The notes under the pieces are model-generated. The model worked only from the letters and a program-made list of their open reading frames with translations. It made no database searches and was not told the DNA's origin. From positions 1 to 64,000 of the forward strand of contig DATJTJ010000073.1 of NCBI GenBank assembly GCA_035503515.1: a stretch of 64,000 bases of DNA, written 5' to 3'. The position numbers and the translations under genes are program-made. The stretch is from DAIDKA01 sp035503515. GTDB lineage: Bacteria; Pseudomonadota; Gammaproteobacteria; Steroidobacterales; Steroidobacteraceae. Positions 16,489 through 25,257 of this stretch are shown here, in pieces. Every line of letters starts with the position of its first letter. Positions within the stretch are counted from its first letter, which is position 1.

Positions 16489-16962
16489 CTAAAACTTCGG
16501 TGCGCCGAGGAGCTGCGTGCCCTCCACGGTGTCGCAGGTCTTGCCCGGCGCGGGGGGCATCTTCCAGGGACACTTGGCGATGGCGCTGTTGCCCGACTTC
16601 GATCCGAAATCGGTGCCGTCGCGCAGGGGGTTCACCTTGAAACTGATGATGGTGCCGGGGGGCAGCGTATCGGCCGTGATGCCCTGTTCGGCCACGGCCG
16701 CGGCGCCCGCCATTTCCACGCCATAGGCGTGCGGCTTGCCGTCCGAGGTCTTCTCCAGCTTGCCGTCCGCACCGATCAGGTAGACATGGACCTCGGCATG
16801 GTTGGCCTGGGCCACGAACTGATAGACGACGCCGGTCAGCGTGAGCGTCTTGGTCTGGTCGTACATGGCGAACGAATGGTGCGCCTGGACCGGAAGGGCT
16901 GCCCCTGCGGCGACCAGCGCCGCACCCGCGGCCATCCGGGTCATGATCGATCGAATCTCCAC
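16489..16962 (-). CDS. DUF6152 periplasmic protein, first gene of the envelope operon
   Basis: A 157-residue protein with a signal peptide (about residues 1-27, ending PVQA). Cleavage after that alanine would leave a mature N-terminus starting HHSFAMYD. HHSF is the hallmark of the DUF6152 family. The usual downstream NPH appears here as NHAEVH, and a Cys pair (AKCPW and KTCDT) lies near the C-terminus. An N-terminal His plus internal histidines could bind copper as in CopC or LPMO proteins; this is a hypothesis. The gene heads the minus-strand operon opposite the AraC-type regulator. Confidence 0.85.
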   Translation of the reverse strand: MEIRSIMTRMAAGAALVAAGAALPVQAHHSFAMYDQTKTLTLTGVVYQFVAQANHAEVHVYLIGADGKLEKTSDGKPHAYGVEMAGAAAVAEQGITADTLPPGTIISFKVNPLRDGTDFGSKSGNSAIAKCPWKMPPAPGKTCDTVEGTQLLGAPKF

Positions 16963-17113
16963 CGTGCCCCCACAAAAAGTTGCCGAATCAACGTCGCCCG
17001 CAGCTTATCTTGACGGTTAGTCACCCCGCGTTCAACATGCCGGCTCGGCTAATGTGCTTTGGCCATTGACAGCCGCTGCCCCCTACACGCAATACAAGCG
17101 CAGCGGTGCCGTG

Positions 17114-17154
17114 GCACTTTAGACGCATGCACGTTTTTCGGGGAGGAAAAGTGC
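17114..17154. repeat. Inverted repeat in the DUF6152/AraC divergent region
   Basis: GCACTTT at 17114-17120 and AAAGTGC at 17148-17154 are exact inverted copies 27 bases apart. A second overlapping pairing is GCAC at 17129 with GTGC at 17151. The site is 41-81 bases before the regulator's ATG and could be an operator. The rest of the 232-base intergenic region (16963-17194) holds a TTGACA at 17066 on the plus strand without a convincing -10. Confidence 0.3.
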
Positions 17155-17194
17155 AAGAGAATCGGTCGGTTCCGGTCGGCGGGTAGGCGCGCCC

Positions 17195-18178
17195 ATGCCC
17201 GCCCCCATGGCTTCGCTGCTGAACCTGCAGTCCGTCGGCGCCGCCCAGCGGGCCTCGCTGTGGGCGCGCAGCGCGGAAGGGTTCTTTCCGGGTCTGTCGG
17301 TGCGCAAGCTGGACAACAGCCCGCAGGTCGGCCGTATCGGCAGCATGCCCTTCGGGCCGGGCCGGATCTGGTCGGTCCTGTCCCCGCCCCTGGTCGTCAA
17401 TTACGACCCCCTCCTGACCCATGACCGGCATCTGTTTTCGGTCATGATCCAGCTGACGGGCACCACCGAAGCCCGCCAGCAGCGCCGCTCCTGCCTGCTG
17501 CGCGCCGGGGACTGCTGCGCGATCGATAACGGCGCCCCGTTCGAACTGGAGGTGCCCAGTTCGTCCTCCTACATCGTCTTCGTGCAGATGCCGCGGCTGT
17601 CGGTCCTGGCGCGGCACCCTTACCTCGAGCGCCAGACGGCCGAGCGGTTCGATCCCCACGATGCCGGCACCGGCCTGCTGCGCGGGCTGCTGATGAACGT
17701 GCTCGACAGCGCCCCGGTGCTCGATGACTACCAGCGCAGTTCGGCGCTGGCGGCCATCATCGAGCTCATGGGCGTCGCGATGCCGCCGAAATCGGAGCAG
17801 GCCGAGGCCGCCAACTGGCGGGTGCGGGCGGCGCTCAAATGCATCGGGGAACGGTTCGCCGATGCGACGCTCACCGCCGAGCAGGTCGCGAAGGCGCAGG
17901 GCATCAGCCGTCGGCGCCTGGACAAACTCATGGTCGATGCCGCCTGCGACACCCTCAGCGCGCGGATCTGGAGCCGGCGCCTGGCGCAGGCCGCCGCGGA
18001 TCTCGCCGATCCGCGCTGTGCCGTCCGCAGTGTCTCGCAGATCGCCTTTGCGGCAGGATTCACCGACGCGGCGCATTTCAGCCGTGCCTTCAGACAAGCC
18101 TTCCAGTGCACTCCGCGCCAGTGGCGCGAACGCCGGACGGTGCTTCCCAACCCTCCACGTGCGGTAGTCGGCCATTAA
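17195..18178 (+). CDS. AraC-family transcriptional regulator
   Basis: A 327-residue regulator. Residues 1 to about 200 resemble the AraC-binding-like sensor domain, and residues 220-315 form the double helix-turn-helix (TAEQVAKAQGISRRRLDKLM, then VSQIAFAAGFTDAAHFSRAF). It is divergent from the DUF6152 operon and lies 14 bases before the DUF3857 gene, so either could be a target. Two in-frame ATGs (17195 and 17207) are possible starts. The ligand is unknown. Confidence 0.92.
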   Translation: MPAPMASLLNLQSVGAAQRASLWARSAEGFFPGLSVRKLDNSPQVGRIGSMPFGPGRIWSVLSPPLVVNYDPLLTHDRHLFSVMIQLTGTTEARQQRRSCLLRAGDCCAIDNGAPFELEVPSSSSYIVFVQMPRLSVLARHPYLERQTAERFDPHDAGTGLLRGLLMNVLDSAPVLDDYQRSSALAAIIELMGVAMPPKSEQAEAANWRVRAALKCIGERFADATLTAEQVAKAQGISRRRLDKLMVDAACDTLSARIWSRRLAQAAADLADPRCAVRSVSQIAFAAGFTDAAHFSRAFRQAFQCTPRQWRERRTVLPNPPRAVVGH

Positions 18179-18192
18179 GAAAGGCGGCAATC

Positions 18193-20125
18193 ATGAACTC
18201 GATTCAGGCGATCAGGGCGTCTGGGCTGATTCTGATTCTCACGACTGCGGGCGCCGGCGGGCCCGTGTCCGCGCAGTCATCGGCGCCCGCGCCGGTGGCC
18301 GCTGCGCCTCCTCCGGTCACCATCAACGTCGCCACCGAGGACATCACCGTCGGCAAGGACGGACTGGAAACGCAGGTCTCGCACTACGAGATCACGCCAT
18401 CCAATGATTCGGTGGCCAAGGCGCTCGGGCAGCAGGGGTTTGCGTACAGCGAGGCCCTTTCGGACCTGCAGGTGACCGAGGCCTACACGCGCAAGCGCGA
18501 TGGCACCAGGCTCAAGGTGGATCCGACCCACATCTTCGTGCAGGCACCGCAGGGCGCCGAGCAGGCGCCGATGTTCAACGACCTCAAGCAGAAGGTCGTG
18601 GTGTTCCCCGACGTGGCGGCCAACGACACGATCGTCTACACCCTGACGCGCCATGCCAAGGAAGCGCAGTTTCCGGGCCAGTTCTTCTTCGTGAGCGAGT
18701 TCTCGCGCCTGGTGGCCTGGAAGGACGTGCGCGTCACGGTCACGGCGCCGAAGTCGCTGCCCCTGAACATCGAGAACCACGAGGTGACGGCGACGCAGCA
18801 GGCCGAGGGCGACAATATCGTCTACCGCTGGACTTATGCGGCGCCCGTGCCGCTGACCGAAGAAGTCGCCGCCCTGGCCCCCGTGGACCGGGAGCCCCGG
18901 TTCTTCGCCTCGACGTTCAAGAGCTACGACGATCTCGGCCACGCCTTCGCCGCGCAGGCGCTGTCGAAGGCCGCCGTGACTCCCAAGGTCAAGGCCCTCG
19001 CCGAGCAGGCGACCCTGGGCGTCACGGACCGGCGGGCCCAGGCGCAGAAGATCTACGAGTGGGTCAGCAGGCACATCCGCTATGTCGGCATCGAACTCGG
19101 TCGCGGAGGGGTCGTGCCGCACGATGCCGACGTCGTCATCACGAATGGCTACGGGGACTGCAAGGACCATGCGACGCTGTTCGCCGCCCTGCTGCAGGCC
19201 AAGGGCATTGCCAGCGAGGAAGTGCTCATCAACGCCTCCAACAGCTACGCGCTGCCGGTGGCGCCGACACTCGCGCAGTTCAACCATCTGATCACCTACA
19301 TCCCGGAGCTGAAGCTGTACGCGGATACCACCGCGGCGGTGGCCCCGTTCGGCACGCTGCCCTTCGTCGAATACGGCAAACCGGTGGTGCACGGCGTGGC
19401 GCGCGGGGCGACCCGCCACACCGTGCCGCTGCTGTCGGCCGGGGATGCGACGATGTCGATGAAGACCGTATCGCAGGTGACGGCCGATGGCGGGCTGAAG
19501 AGCCAGATCACCATCAGCGCCACCGGCCCGTTTTCCGTCATGCTGCGACAGACCGGTGCCGCCATAGAAGCCGCGGGCGCGGACCGGGCCGTGAAGTCGC
19601 TGCTCCAGCGCGGCGGCATGACCGGCAGCGGCGATATCGACTTCGGTACCCCGGCGGACCTCGCCCCGCGTACACCATCAAGGCGCACATCGAGTCGCAG
19701 CCACAGGTGCCCTACACCAGCGGCCAGGGTTTCCCATGCCGCCCGGCCTGCGCCTGATGCCCTCCGCGGGAGACCTGCTCGTCGGGCCGCTGTTCGTCCG
19801 GAACCTGCCCGCGACCGAGTCGACGCCGTGCTGGAGCGGCAGCGCCGTCGAGGAACTGTCCATCGAGCCCCCGCCGGGCAAGCACTTCGCCAGGCTGCCC
19901 CAGGATGTCACGGTCAGCGCCGAGGGCCTGACCTTCACCGCACACTGGTCGCAGGCCGACCGCACGCTCAGCGTCCGGCGCGAATTCACCAGCAGGATGG
20001 ACCAGGCGCTGTGCACGGCGGCGCTGCGCCAGAGCGTTGCCGCAGCGCTGCCGAAGATCGCCGCGGCCTATCCGGAGCAGATTTCCCTGGTAGACGACTC
20101 GGGAGGCCCTGTTCCGGTAAATTGA
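18193..20125 (+). pseudogene. DUF3857 / transglutaminase-like secreted protein, broken by two -1 frameshifts
   Basis: Begins with a signal peptide (ending PVSAQ), then a DUF3857 domain and a transglutaminase-core domain with the catalytic Cys in GYGDCKDHATLF. The frame is good to about 19665. It then shifts by -1 at a C4 run (19664-19667), where the continuation AYTIKAHIESQPQVPYTSG is in another frame. It shifts again by -1 near the C3 run at 19733-19735, where GLRLMPSAGDLLVGPLF and the rest of the family C-terminus follow to 20125. The repaired protein would be about 644 residues, normal for the family. As given, the main frame would run on in nonsense to 20355. Sequencing error or real decay cannot be told apart here. 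Confidence 0.8.
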
Positions 20126-20129
20126 CGCC

Positions 20130-21122
20130 ATGCGTCGATTCATCCTTCCGGCGGCCGCGATGGCCGTGCTCTGCGGCGTGGCCCGTCCCGCCACTCCCCC
20201 TTCGGCCCCGGCCCCCGTGGCCCAGAGCGCCGAGGAGGCTCCCCAGGAAGTCGAAGTCACCGGCGAGCGGCCGGGACCGCGGCTGTGGCGGGTCTCCAGG
20301 GGTGACCACGTGGTATGGCTGCTCGGCACCCTCGACCCGCTGCCGCGCAGGATGATCTGGCGATCCAAGGAAGTGGAGAGCGTCCTCGGCGAGGTGCAGG
20401 CCGTCATCCCGACCAACCCTTCCGTCAGTGTCCATGCCAATCCCTTCACCTGGGTCCGCCTGTACTTCCAGTGGCGCGGTGTCCAGGTCCTGGACGACAA
20501 CAAGCGTCTGCAGCAGGTGATTCCGCCGGGCCTGTATGCGCGCGTCATGACGCTGGTCGGCCGCTACGACCATGGCGATCGCAAGATCGAGCGCATGAAA
20601 CCCATATTCGCGGCGCTGCGGCTGTACCGGCAGGCCCTCGACTTCGCCTACCTGGTGCCCGGCAACCAGGCGCAGGACGAGGTGCTGAAGATGGCGCGCC
20701 GGCGCGGCGTGCCGATCGTCCAGGCGAAACTGAAGATCGAGGAGCCGCGGGATCTGCTGGCGCAGATCGGGCAGCTGCCGCATGACGCGCAGGTGAACTG
20801 CCTCGCCGCCGTCGTCGAACGCCTGGAAACCGGCATGGAGCCCATGAAGCAGGAGGCGGCGGCCTGGGCGATGGGCGATGTGGCCGCGCTGCGCCAGCTG
20901 ATGGTGCCGAAGACCATGGACGTGTGCACCGCCGCGGTCTCGCAGTCCTCGCAGACCCGCCAGCTCATCGACACGGCCAATACCGGCTGGGATCACCAGG
21001 TGGACCTGGCGCTCATGAACAACCGCTCGACCCTGGCGCTGAAGCCCATCCACGAGCTCATCGGGACCCGCGGCATCCTCGCGGCCTTCAAGGCCAAGGG
21101 CTACGAGGTCGAGGGACCTTAG
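20130..21122 (+). CDS. TraB/GumN family protein, secreted
   Basis: A 330-residue protein with a short signal peptide (about residues 1-20). It has the family's opening LWRVSRGDHVVWLLGTLDPLP (G-T-x near residue 65) and the conserved helical core. TraB/GumN proteins are related to TIKI-type metalloproteases and often lie near cell-surface genes; the activity of the bacterial members is unclear. It starts four bases after the DUF3857 gene, so the two are co-transcribed. The 3' end faces the antiporter gene. Confidence 0.88.
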   Translation: MRRFILPAAAMAVLCGVARPATPPSAPAPVAQSAEEAPQEVEVTGERPGPRLWRVSRGDHVVWLLGTLDPLPRRMIWRSKEVESVLGEVQAVIPTNPSVSVHANPFTWVRLYFQWRGVQVLDDNKRLQQVIPPGLYARVMTLVGRYDHGDRKIERMKPIFAALRLYRQALDFAYLVPGNQAQDEVLKMARRRGVPIVQAKLKIEEPRDLLAQIGQLPHDAQVNCLAAVVERLETGMEPMKQEAAAWAMGDVAALRQLMVPKTMDVCTAAVSQSSQTRQLIDTANTGWDHQVDLALMNNRSTLALKPIHELIGTRGILAAFKAKGYEVEGP

Positions 21123-21128
21123 AAGGGC

Positions 21129-22658
21129 CTAGCTGTCGATCAGTTCCAGCTGCAGCCGGCGCATCGAGGCGAGTTCGTGCAGGTCAAGTTCCTGCTCGAG
21201 TGCCCGGTAGATTTCATCCTCGACCTGGCATTCGTGGCGCATGCGGCGCAGGAGTTCGCGCTGCAGGGCGATCGCGTTCACCCGCAGTCCGTCCAGGCGG
21301 CCCGGCCGCAGCGCCGCGCGATGATCCGCGAGCTCCAGTTCCAGCTCCACCCGCAACTGGCGCGCGACGGCATCGTCCCGCCCCGCAAGCGATGCCATGG
21401 CCGATTCGGTCAGCAGGATCCTGACCCGTGCCTTCTCCCGTTCCCGGGCATCATCGGCCGGGAACTTCAGGAACCGGATCAGCGGTTCGAGCGTCGCGCC
21501 CTGCAGCACCAGTGTACCCAGCACCACCGCCAGCGCGCTCAACACCACCAGGTCCCGCTGCGGGAATCCGCCCGGCAGGGCGAGCGCCGCGGCCAGGGTC
21601 ACCATGCCGCGCATGCCACACCAGGCGGCGACGACGCCCTGCTTCAGGGTCGGACCGCCGGTGCCCCGCCAATGCCGGATCAGTCGCTGCACGGCGCGGT
21701 TGTAGGTCATCACCAGCACGATCCGCACGCCGATCACCAGGGCGAGCACGATCCCGGCGAAGCGCAGGTCCTGGTGCAGCTGCGCCGCGGGCAGACTGCG
21801 CACGATGCCGCGCGCCTCGAGGCCCACGAACAGGAAGGCCAGGACGTTGAGGACGAACACCACCACGACCCACACGGCATTCGAGTGGATCCGGTCGAGC
21901 GCGGCCATGCGGCCGTCATGCTGCGCGACCGTCATGGCAGCGGCGACCACGGCCAGTACGGGCGACACGCCGAGGCGCTCGGCGACCACCCAGGTGGCGA
22001 AGGTCACCAGGAACTGGAACAGGATGCCGCCGAGGGTGCCGATCAGGAACCGCATCACGAACATCGCGAGCTGACCGGAGAGGAACCCCAGCAGCAGGCC
22101 GCCGGGAATGGCGAGGGCGAGGCGCGGCAGCGCGTGCGCGACCGGTCCGCCGTCGGTGGCGACGCTCAGGGCCACACCGAAGATCAGCAGCGCGACGGCA
22201 TCGTTCAGCAGGCTTTCGCCCTTGAGGACCGTGGCGGTGGAATGGGGCAGGTCCGGCCGATTCAGCATCGCCGCCGCCGCCGCCGCATCGGGCGGTGAGA
22301 CGATCGCCCCGAGCACGATCGCCGCGGCCAGCGGCAGGCCGCCCAGCGCCACGCCGGCCCAGGCCACCACCGCGGTGGTCACGAGCACGGCCACTACCGC
22401 CAGCGCCAGCAACGACAGCCAGTAGGTGCGGATCGCGCGCAGCGGGAAGTCGAACGCCGAATCGAGGATGGCCGGGGCGATGAACAGCGCCAGCGCCAGC
22501 CCCGGGTCGAAGGACACCGCGGCCGCCCAGGGAAGTGCCGCCACCAGCACCCCGGCCACGGCGAGCATGGTCGGATAGGGGATGTGCAGCCGCCGCGAAG
22601 CCTGCAGCAGCAGCACCGACAGCAGCAGCAGCGTCAGGATGCTTTGGAACAGCGCCAT
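21129..22658 (-). CDS. Na+/H+ antiporter, CPA1 (NhaP-like) family
   Basis: A 509-residue inner-membrane protein with about 12 membrane helices in residues 1-395. The ion-binding region of helix 5 is seen as GAIVSPPDAAAAAAML, carrying the essential Asp. A soluble C-terminal region of about 110 residues is helical and rich in Arg/Glu/Leu, as in regulatory tails of this family. Role: exchange of sodium (or potassium) for protons to control pH and salt. It is a single gene, divergent from the SnoaL-like gene across 75 bases. Confidence 0.93.
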   Translation of the reverse strand: MALFQSILTLLLLSVLLLQASRRLHIPYPTMLAVAGVLVAALPWAAAVSFDPGLALALFIAPAILDSAFDFPLRAIRTYWLSLLALAVVAVLVTTAVVAWAGVALGGLPLAAAIVLGAIVSPPDAAAAAAMLNRPDLPHSTATVLKGESLLNDAVALLIFGVALSVATDGGPVAHALPRLALAIPGGLLLGFLSGQLAMFVMRFLIGTLGGILFQFLVTFATWVVAERLGVSPVLAVVAAAMTVAQHDGRMAALDRIHSNAVWVVVVFVLNVLAFLFVGLEARGIVRSLPAAQLHQDLRFAGIVLALVIGVRIVLVMTYNRAVQRLIRHWRGTGGPTLKQGVVAAWCGMRGMVTLAAALALPGGFPQRDLVVLSALAVVLGTLVLQGATLEPLIRFLKFPADDAREREKARVRILLTESAMASLAGRDDAVARQLRVELELELADHRAALRPGRLDGLRVNAIALQRELLRRMRHECQVEDEIYRALEQELDLHELASMRRLQLELIDS

Positions 22659-22733
22659 GCACTGATATTAACCGGGGCTTGCGCAAGTGCCACCGCGGGC
22701 CCGACACTGGGTCCATAAAGATGAGGGGGTGGC

Positions 22734-23105
22734 ATGAACAAGCAGCTGTTCGCCGAGTACATCGACAGCTTCAACCGCGACGACTTCGAGGGCTTCAGCA
22801 AGTACTACGCCGAGGATGTGGTGCTGGAGCTGGGGAAGCGCAAGACGCTGCATGGCCGGCAGGCCATCATCGACTTCTACCGCGAGGTCAAATCCAGGAT
22901 CCGCGAAACCCTGGTCATCCGCAACGTCGTGGCCGACGAGGACGGGCTCGCCGCGGAAGTCGCCACCGAATTCCACGCGCTGGCCGACTGGCCGGATTTC
23001 ATCGCAGGTCCGATCCGCAAGGGAGAGAGCATCAACATCGTGAGCTGGGTGTTCTACCGGATCGTGAACGGCCGCTTCCAGCACATCCGCTCCACGCGCG
23101 TGTGA
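22734..23105 (+). CDS. SnoaL-like / NTF2-fold protein
   Basis: A 123-residue NTF2-like protein with the typical pattern FAEYIDSFNRDDFEGFSKYY, then beta strands ending FQHIRSTRV. Such proteins form cone-shaped dimers and may be isomerases, hydrolases or simple binders; the pocket residues do not allow a choice. The ATG follows GAGGGGGTGGC. It lies two bases before the GMC oxidoreductase gene and may work on the same substrate. Confidence 0.85.
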   Translation: MNKQLFAEYIDSFNRDDFEGFSKYYAEDVVLELGKRKTLHGRQAIIDFYREVKSRIRETLVIRNVVADEDGLAAEVATEFHALADWPDFIAGPIRKGESINIVSWVFYRIVNGRFQHIRSTRV

Positions 23106-23107
23106 GC

Positions 23108-24742
23108 ATGGCGGGTTTCACGGGCAGCTACGATTACATCATCGTCGGCGGCGGGTCGGCGGGCTGTGTGCTCGCGGCCAACCTGAGCGCGCAGACCGAT
23201 CGCAGCGTGCTGCTGCTGGAGGCCGGCGGCCCGGACGATCATTTCCTGCTGCGCATGCCGCTCGGATTCCTGCGCGCCCTGTTCCGCCCGGAATTCTCCT
23301 GGGGTTACTTCAGCGAACCCGAACCCCATCTGGGCGGCCGGCGGGTGTGGCTGCCGCGGGGCCGGGTGCTGGGCGGTTCGGGGTCCATCAACGGCATGTT
23401 CTACATGCGCGGCCACTCCGGCGACTTCGACGAGTGGCGGGATCGCGGCTGCACCGGCTGGGGCTACCGGGACGTGCTGCCGTACTTCCGGCGCATGGAG
23501 AGCAGCTGGCGCGGGGCAGGTCCCTATCATGGCAACGAGGGTCCGCTGCCGGTCACCCCGATCGACACCCGCCGGCTGCTGCACGAGCCGCTGATGCAGA
23601 CCGCGGCCGCGGCCGGCTTCGGCGTCACCGAGGACCTGCACGCCCAGCTTCAGGAAGGCTTCGCGCGCGGCGAGATCAACGTCGATGCGCGCGGCCGGCG
23701 CGCCAGCACTTCGCGGGCGTACCTGCACCCGGTGATGGGCCGCGGCAACCTGACCGTGGAACTGAACGCCATGACCACCCGCGTGCTGTTCAGCAACGGC
23801 CGGGCAGGCGGCGTCGAGTACGTGCAGGACGGCCACGTGCACCAGGTCTGCGCCGACCGTGAAGTGATTCTGTGCGGTGGCACCTACAACACGCCACAGC
23901 TGCTGATGCTCTCCGGGGTCGGGCCCGCCGCGGAGCTGGCCCGCCACGGCATCGGCATCGTGCTCGACCTGCCGGGCGTGGGAGAAAACCTCAGCGAGCA
24001 CCCGCACGTGCCGGTGGAGTTCGCGGCGCGGCGCCCCGTGACGTTCCTCAACGAGCTGCGGTTCGACCGCATCGCGCGCCACGTCGCGCAGTGGCTGATG
24101 TTCGGCACGGGCCCGCTCGCGACCCAGATCAACAGCTGCAACGTGGTCATCCGCACCCGTCCAGGCCTGACGCGGCCCGACGTGCAGCTGATGTGCAATC
24201 CGGTGCGCATGGACGCGAAGATCTGGTTCCCCGGATTTTCGCCGCGGCAGGAGGACCGGATCACCGCCGGGGTCGTGATCCTGCACCAACGCAGCCGCGG
24301 CCGGGTGAGCCTGCGTTCCGCGAGTCCCGGGGATGCCCCGCGGATCGAGCTGAACCTGTTCTCGCATCCCGATGACCTGGAGACCGCCAAGTGCGGCATC
24401 GAGGCGGCGCGGCATATCTACGGCACCCCTCCGCAGGCGGACCTGGTGGCGCGCGAAACGGCGCCGGGGGCGCAGGTCAGGACCGATGCCGATCTCGAGG
24501 CCTACATCCGGGCCACGGCGAGCGTCACCCAGCACCCCGTGGGAACCTGTGCGATGGGGGTCGGCCCCGAGGCCGTCGTGACCCCGGAGCTGCGGGTGCA
24601 CGGACTGGCGGGCCTGCGGGTGGTCGATGCCTCGGTCATGCCCAGCGTCGTCGGCGCCAACACCAATGCCGCCGTGATCATGATCGCGGAGAAAGCCTCG
24701 GACATGATCCTGGGCCGCCCGCCGCTGGCCGCGGGAGCCTGA
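23108..24742 (+). CDS. GMC family FAD-dependent oxidoreductase (choline dehydrogenase-like)
   Basis: A 544-residue flavoprotein that oxidises an alcohol. The FAD-binding motif YIIVGGGSAGCVLA is at residues 10-23. The first GMC signature covers GRVLGGSGSINGMFYMRG, and the C-terminal region has the active-site His in TQHPVGTCAMG and NTNAAVIMIAE. The ATG at 23108 places the Rossmann motif at the usual distance; the open frame further upstream is the antisense of other genes. Substrate unknown; possible substrates are choline, long-chain alcohols or aryl alcohols. It is in one operon with the SnoaL-like gene and sixA. Confidence 0.93.
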   Translation: MAGFTGSYDYIIVGGGSAGCVLAANLSAQTDRSVLLLEAGGPDDHFLLRMPLGFLRALFRPEFSWGYFSEPEPHLGGRRVWLPRGRVLGGSGSINGMFYMRGHSGDFDEWRDRGCTGWGYRDVLPYFRRMESSWRGAGPYHGNEGPLPVTPIDTRRLLHEPLMQTAAAAGFGVTEDLHAQLQEGFARGEINVDARGRRASTSRAYLHPVMGRGNLTVELNAMTTRVLFSNGRAGGVEYVQDGHVHQVCADREVILCGGTYNTPQLLMLSGVGPAAELARHGIGIVLDLPGVGENLSEHPHVPVEFAARRPVTFLNELRFDRIARHVAQWLMFGTGPLATQINSCNVVIRTRPGLTRPDVQLMCNPVRMDAKIWFPGFSPRQEDRITAGVVILHQRSRGRVSLRSASPGDAPRIELNLFSHPDDLETAKCGIEAARHIYGTPPQADLVARETAPGAQVRTDADLEAYIRATASVTQHPVGTCAMGVGPEAVVTPELRVHGLAGLRVVDASVMPSVVGANTNAAVIMIAEKASDMILGRPPLAAGA

Positions 24743-24744
24743 AC

Positions 24745-25257
24745 ATGCGCCTGTACCTGGTCCGTCACGCCATTGCCGAGGAGCGCGATTCGCGGCGCTG
24801 GCCCGACGACCGGCAGCGGCCGCTCACCGCGGCGGGCAGTCGGCGTTTCAGGCGCGCCGCGAAAAGCCTGGTGGCCGTCATCGAATCCGCCGGCAGCGTG
24901 GAGCGTCTGCTCACCAGTCCGCTGGTGCGCGCCCGCGAGACCGCGAGCCTGCTGCATCGGGCCGGACTGCCGCAGCCGATCGAAGAGTCGGTGCTGGCCC
25001 CCGGCCGGACCGCGGCGCGGGTGCTGGCGGTGCTGCGGGCCCACGAGGCGCAGTCCCTGGTGCTGGTGGGTCACGAGCCGGACCTCGGCAGGCTGCTCGC
25101 GGTCTGCATCGCGGGGCCTGGCGCGAAACCGTCCCTGCGCTTCAGGAAGGGCGGGGCCGCCTGTCTTTCTTTTGCGGGCGCGCCGCGGGTCGGGGAGGCG
25201 ACGCTCGAGTGGCTGCTGCCGCCGAAGGCGCTGCGCGCCTTGCGGAAGTCGCACTGA
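24745..25257 (+). CDS. sixA: SixA-type phosphohistidine phosphatase
   Basis: A 170-residue histidine-phosphatase-fold protein. The catalytic motif is VRHAIAEE (His8), with the second region LLTSPLVRARETA and the C-terminal His in LVGHEPDLGRLL. SixA removes phosphate from histidines of HPt domains and of the nitrogen phosphotransferase system. It starts two bases after the GMC gene stop. Its last 116 bases overlap the convergent rimO gene, which is odd and results from a C-terminal extension of RimO. Confidence 0.88.
   Translation: MRLYLVRHAIAEERDSRRWPDDRQRPLTAAGSRRFRRAAKSLVAVIESAGSVERLLTSPLVRARETASLLHRAGLPQPIEESVLAPGRTAARVLAVLRAHEAQSLVLVGHEPDLGRLLAVCIAGPGAKPSLRFRKGGAACLSFAGAPRVGEATLEWLLPPKALRALRKSH

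Noticed and set aside
17129..17154. Stem GCAC-TTTT / AAAA-GTGC as a rho-independent terminator
   Set aside because: It is upstream of a gene start, with a weak AT stem and no following T-run.
20126..20355. Continuation of the DUF3857 main frame to 20355
   Set aside because: Family similarity leaves this frame at about 19665; the rest is Arg/Pro-rich and antisense-like and overlaps the TraB/GumN gene.
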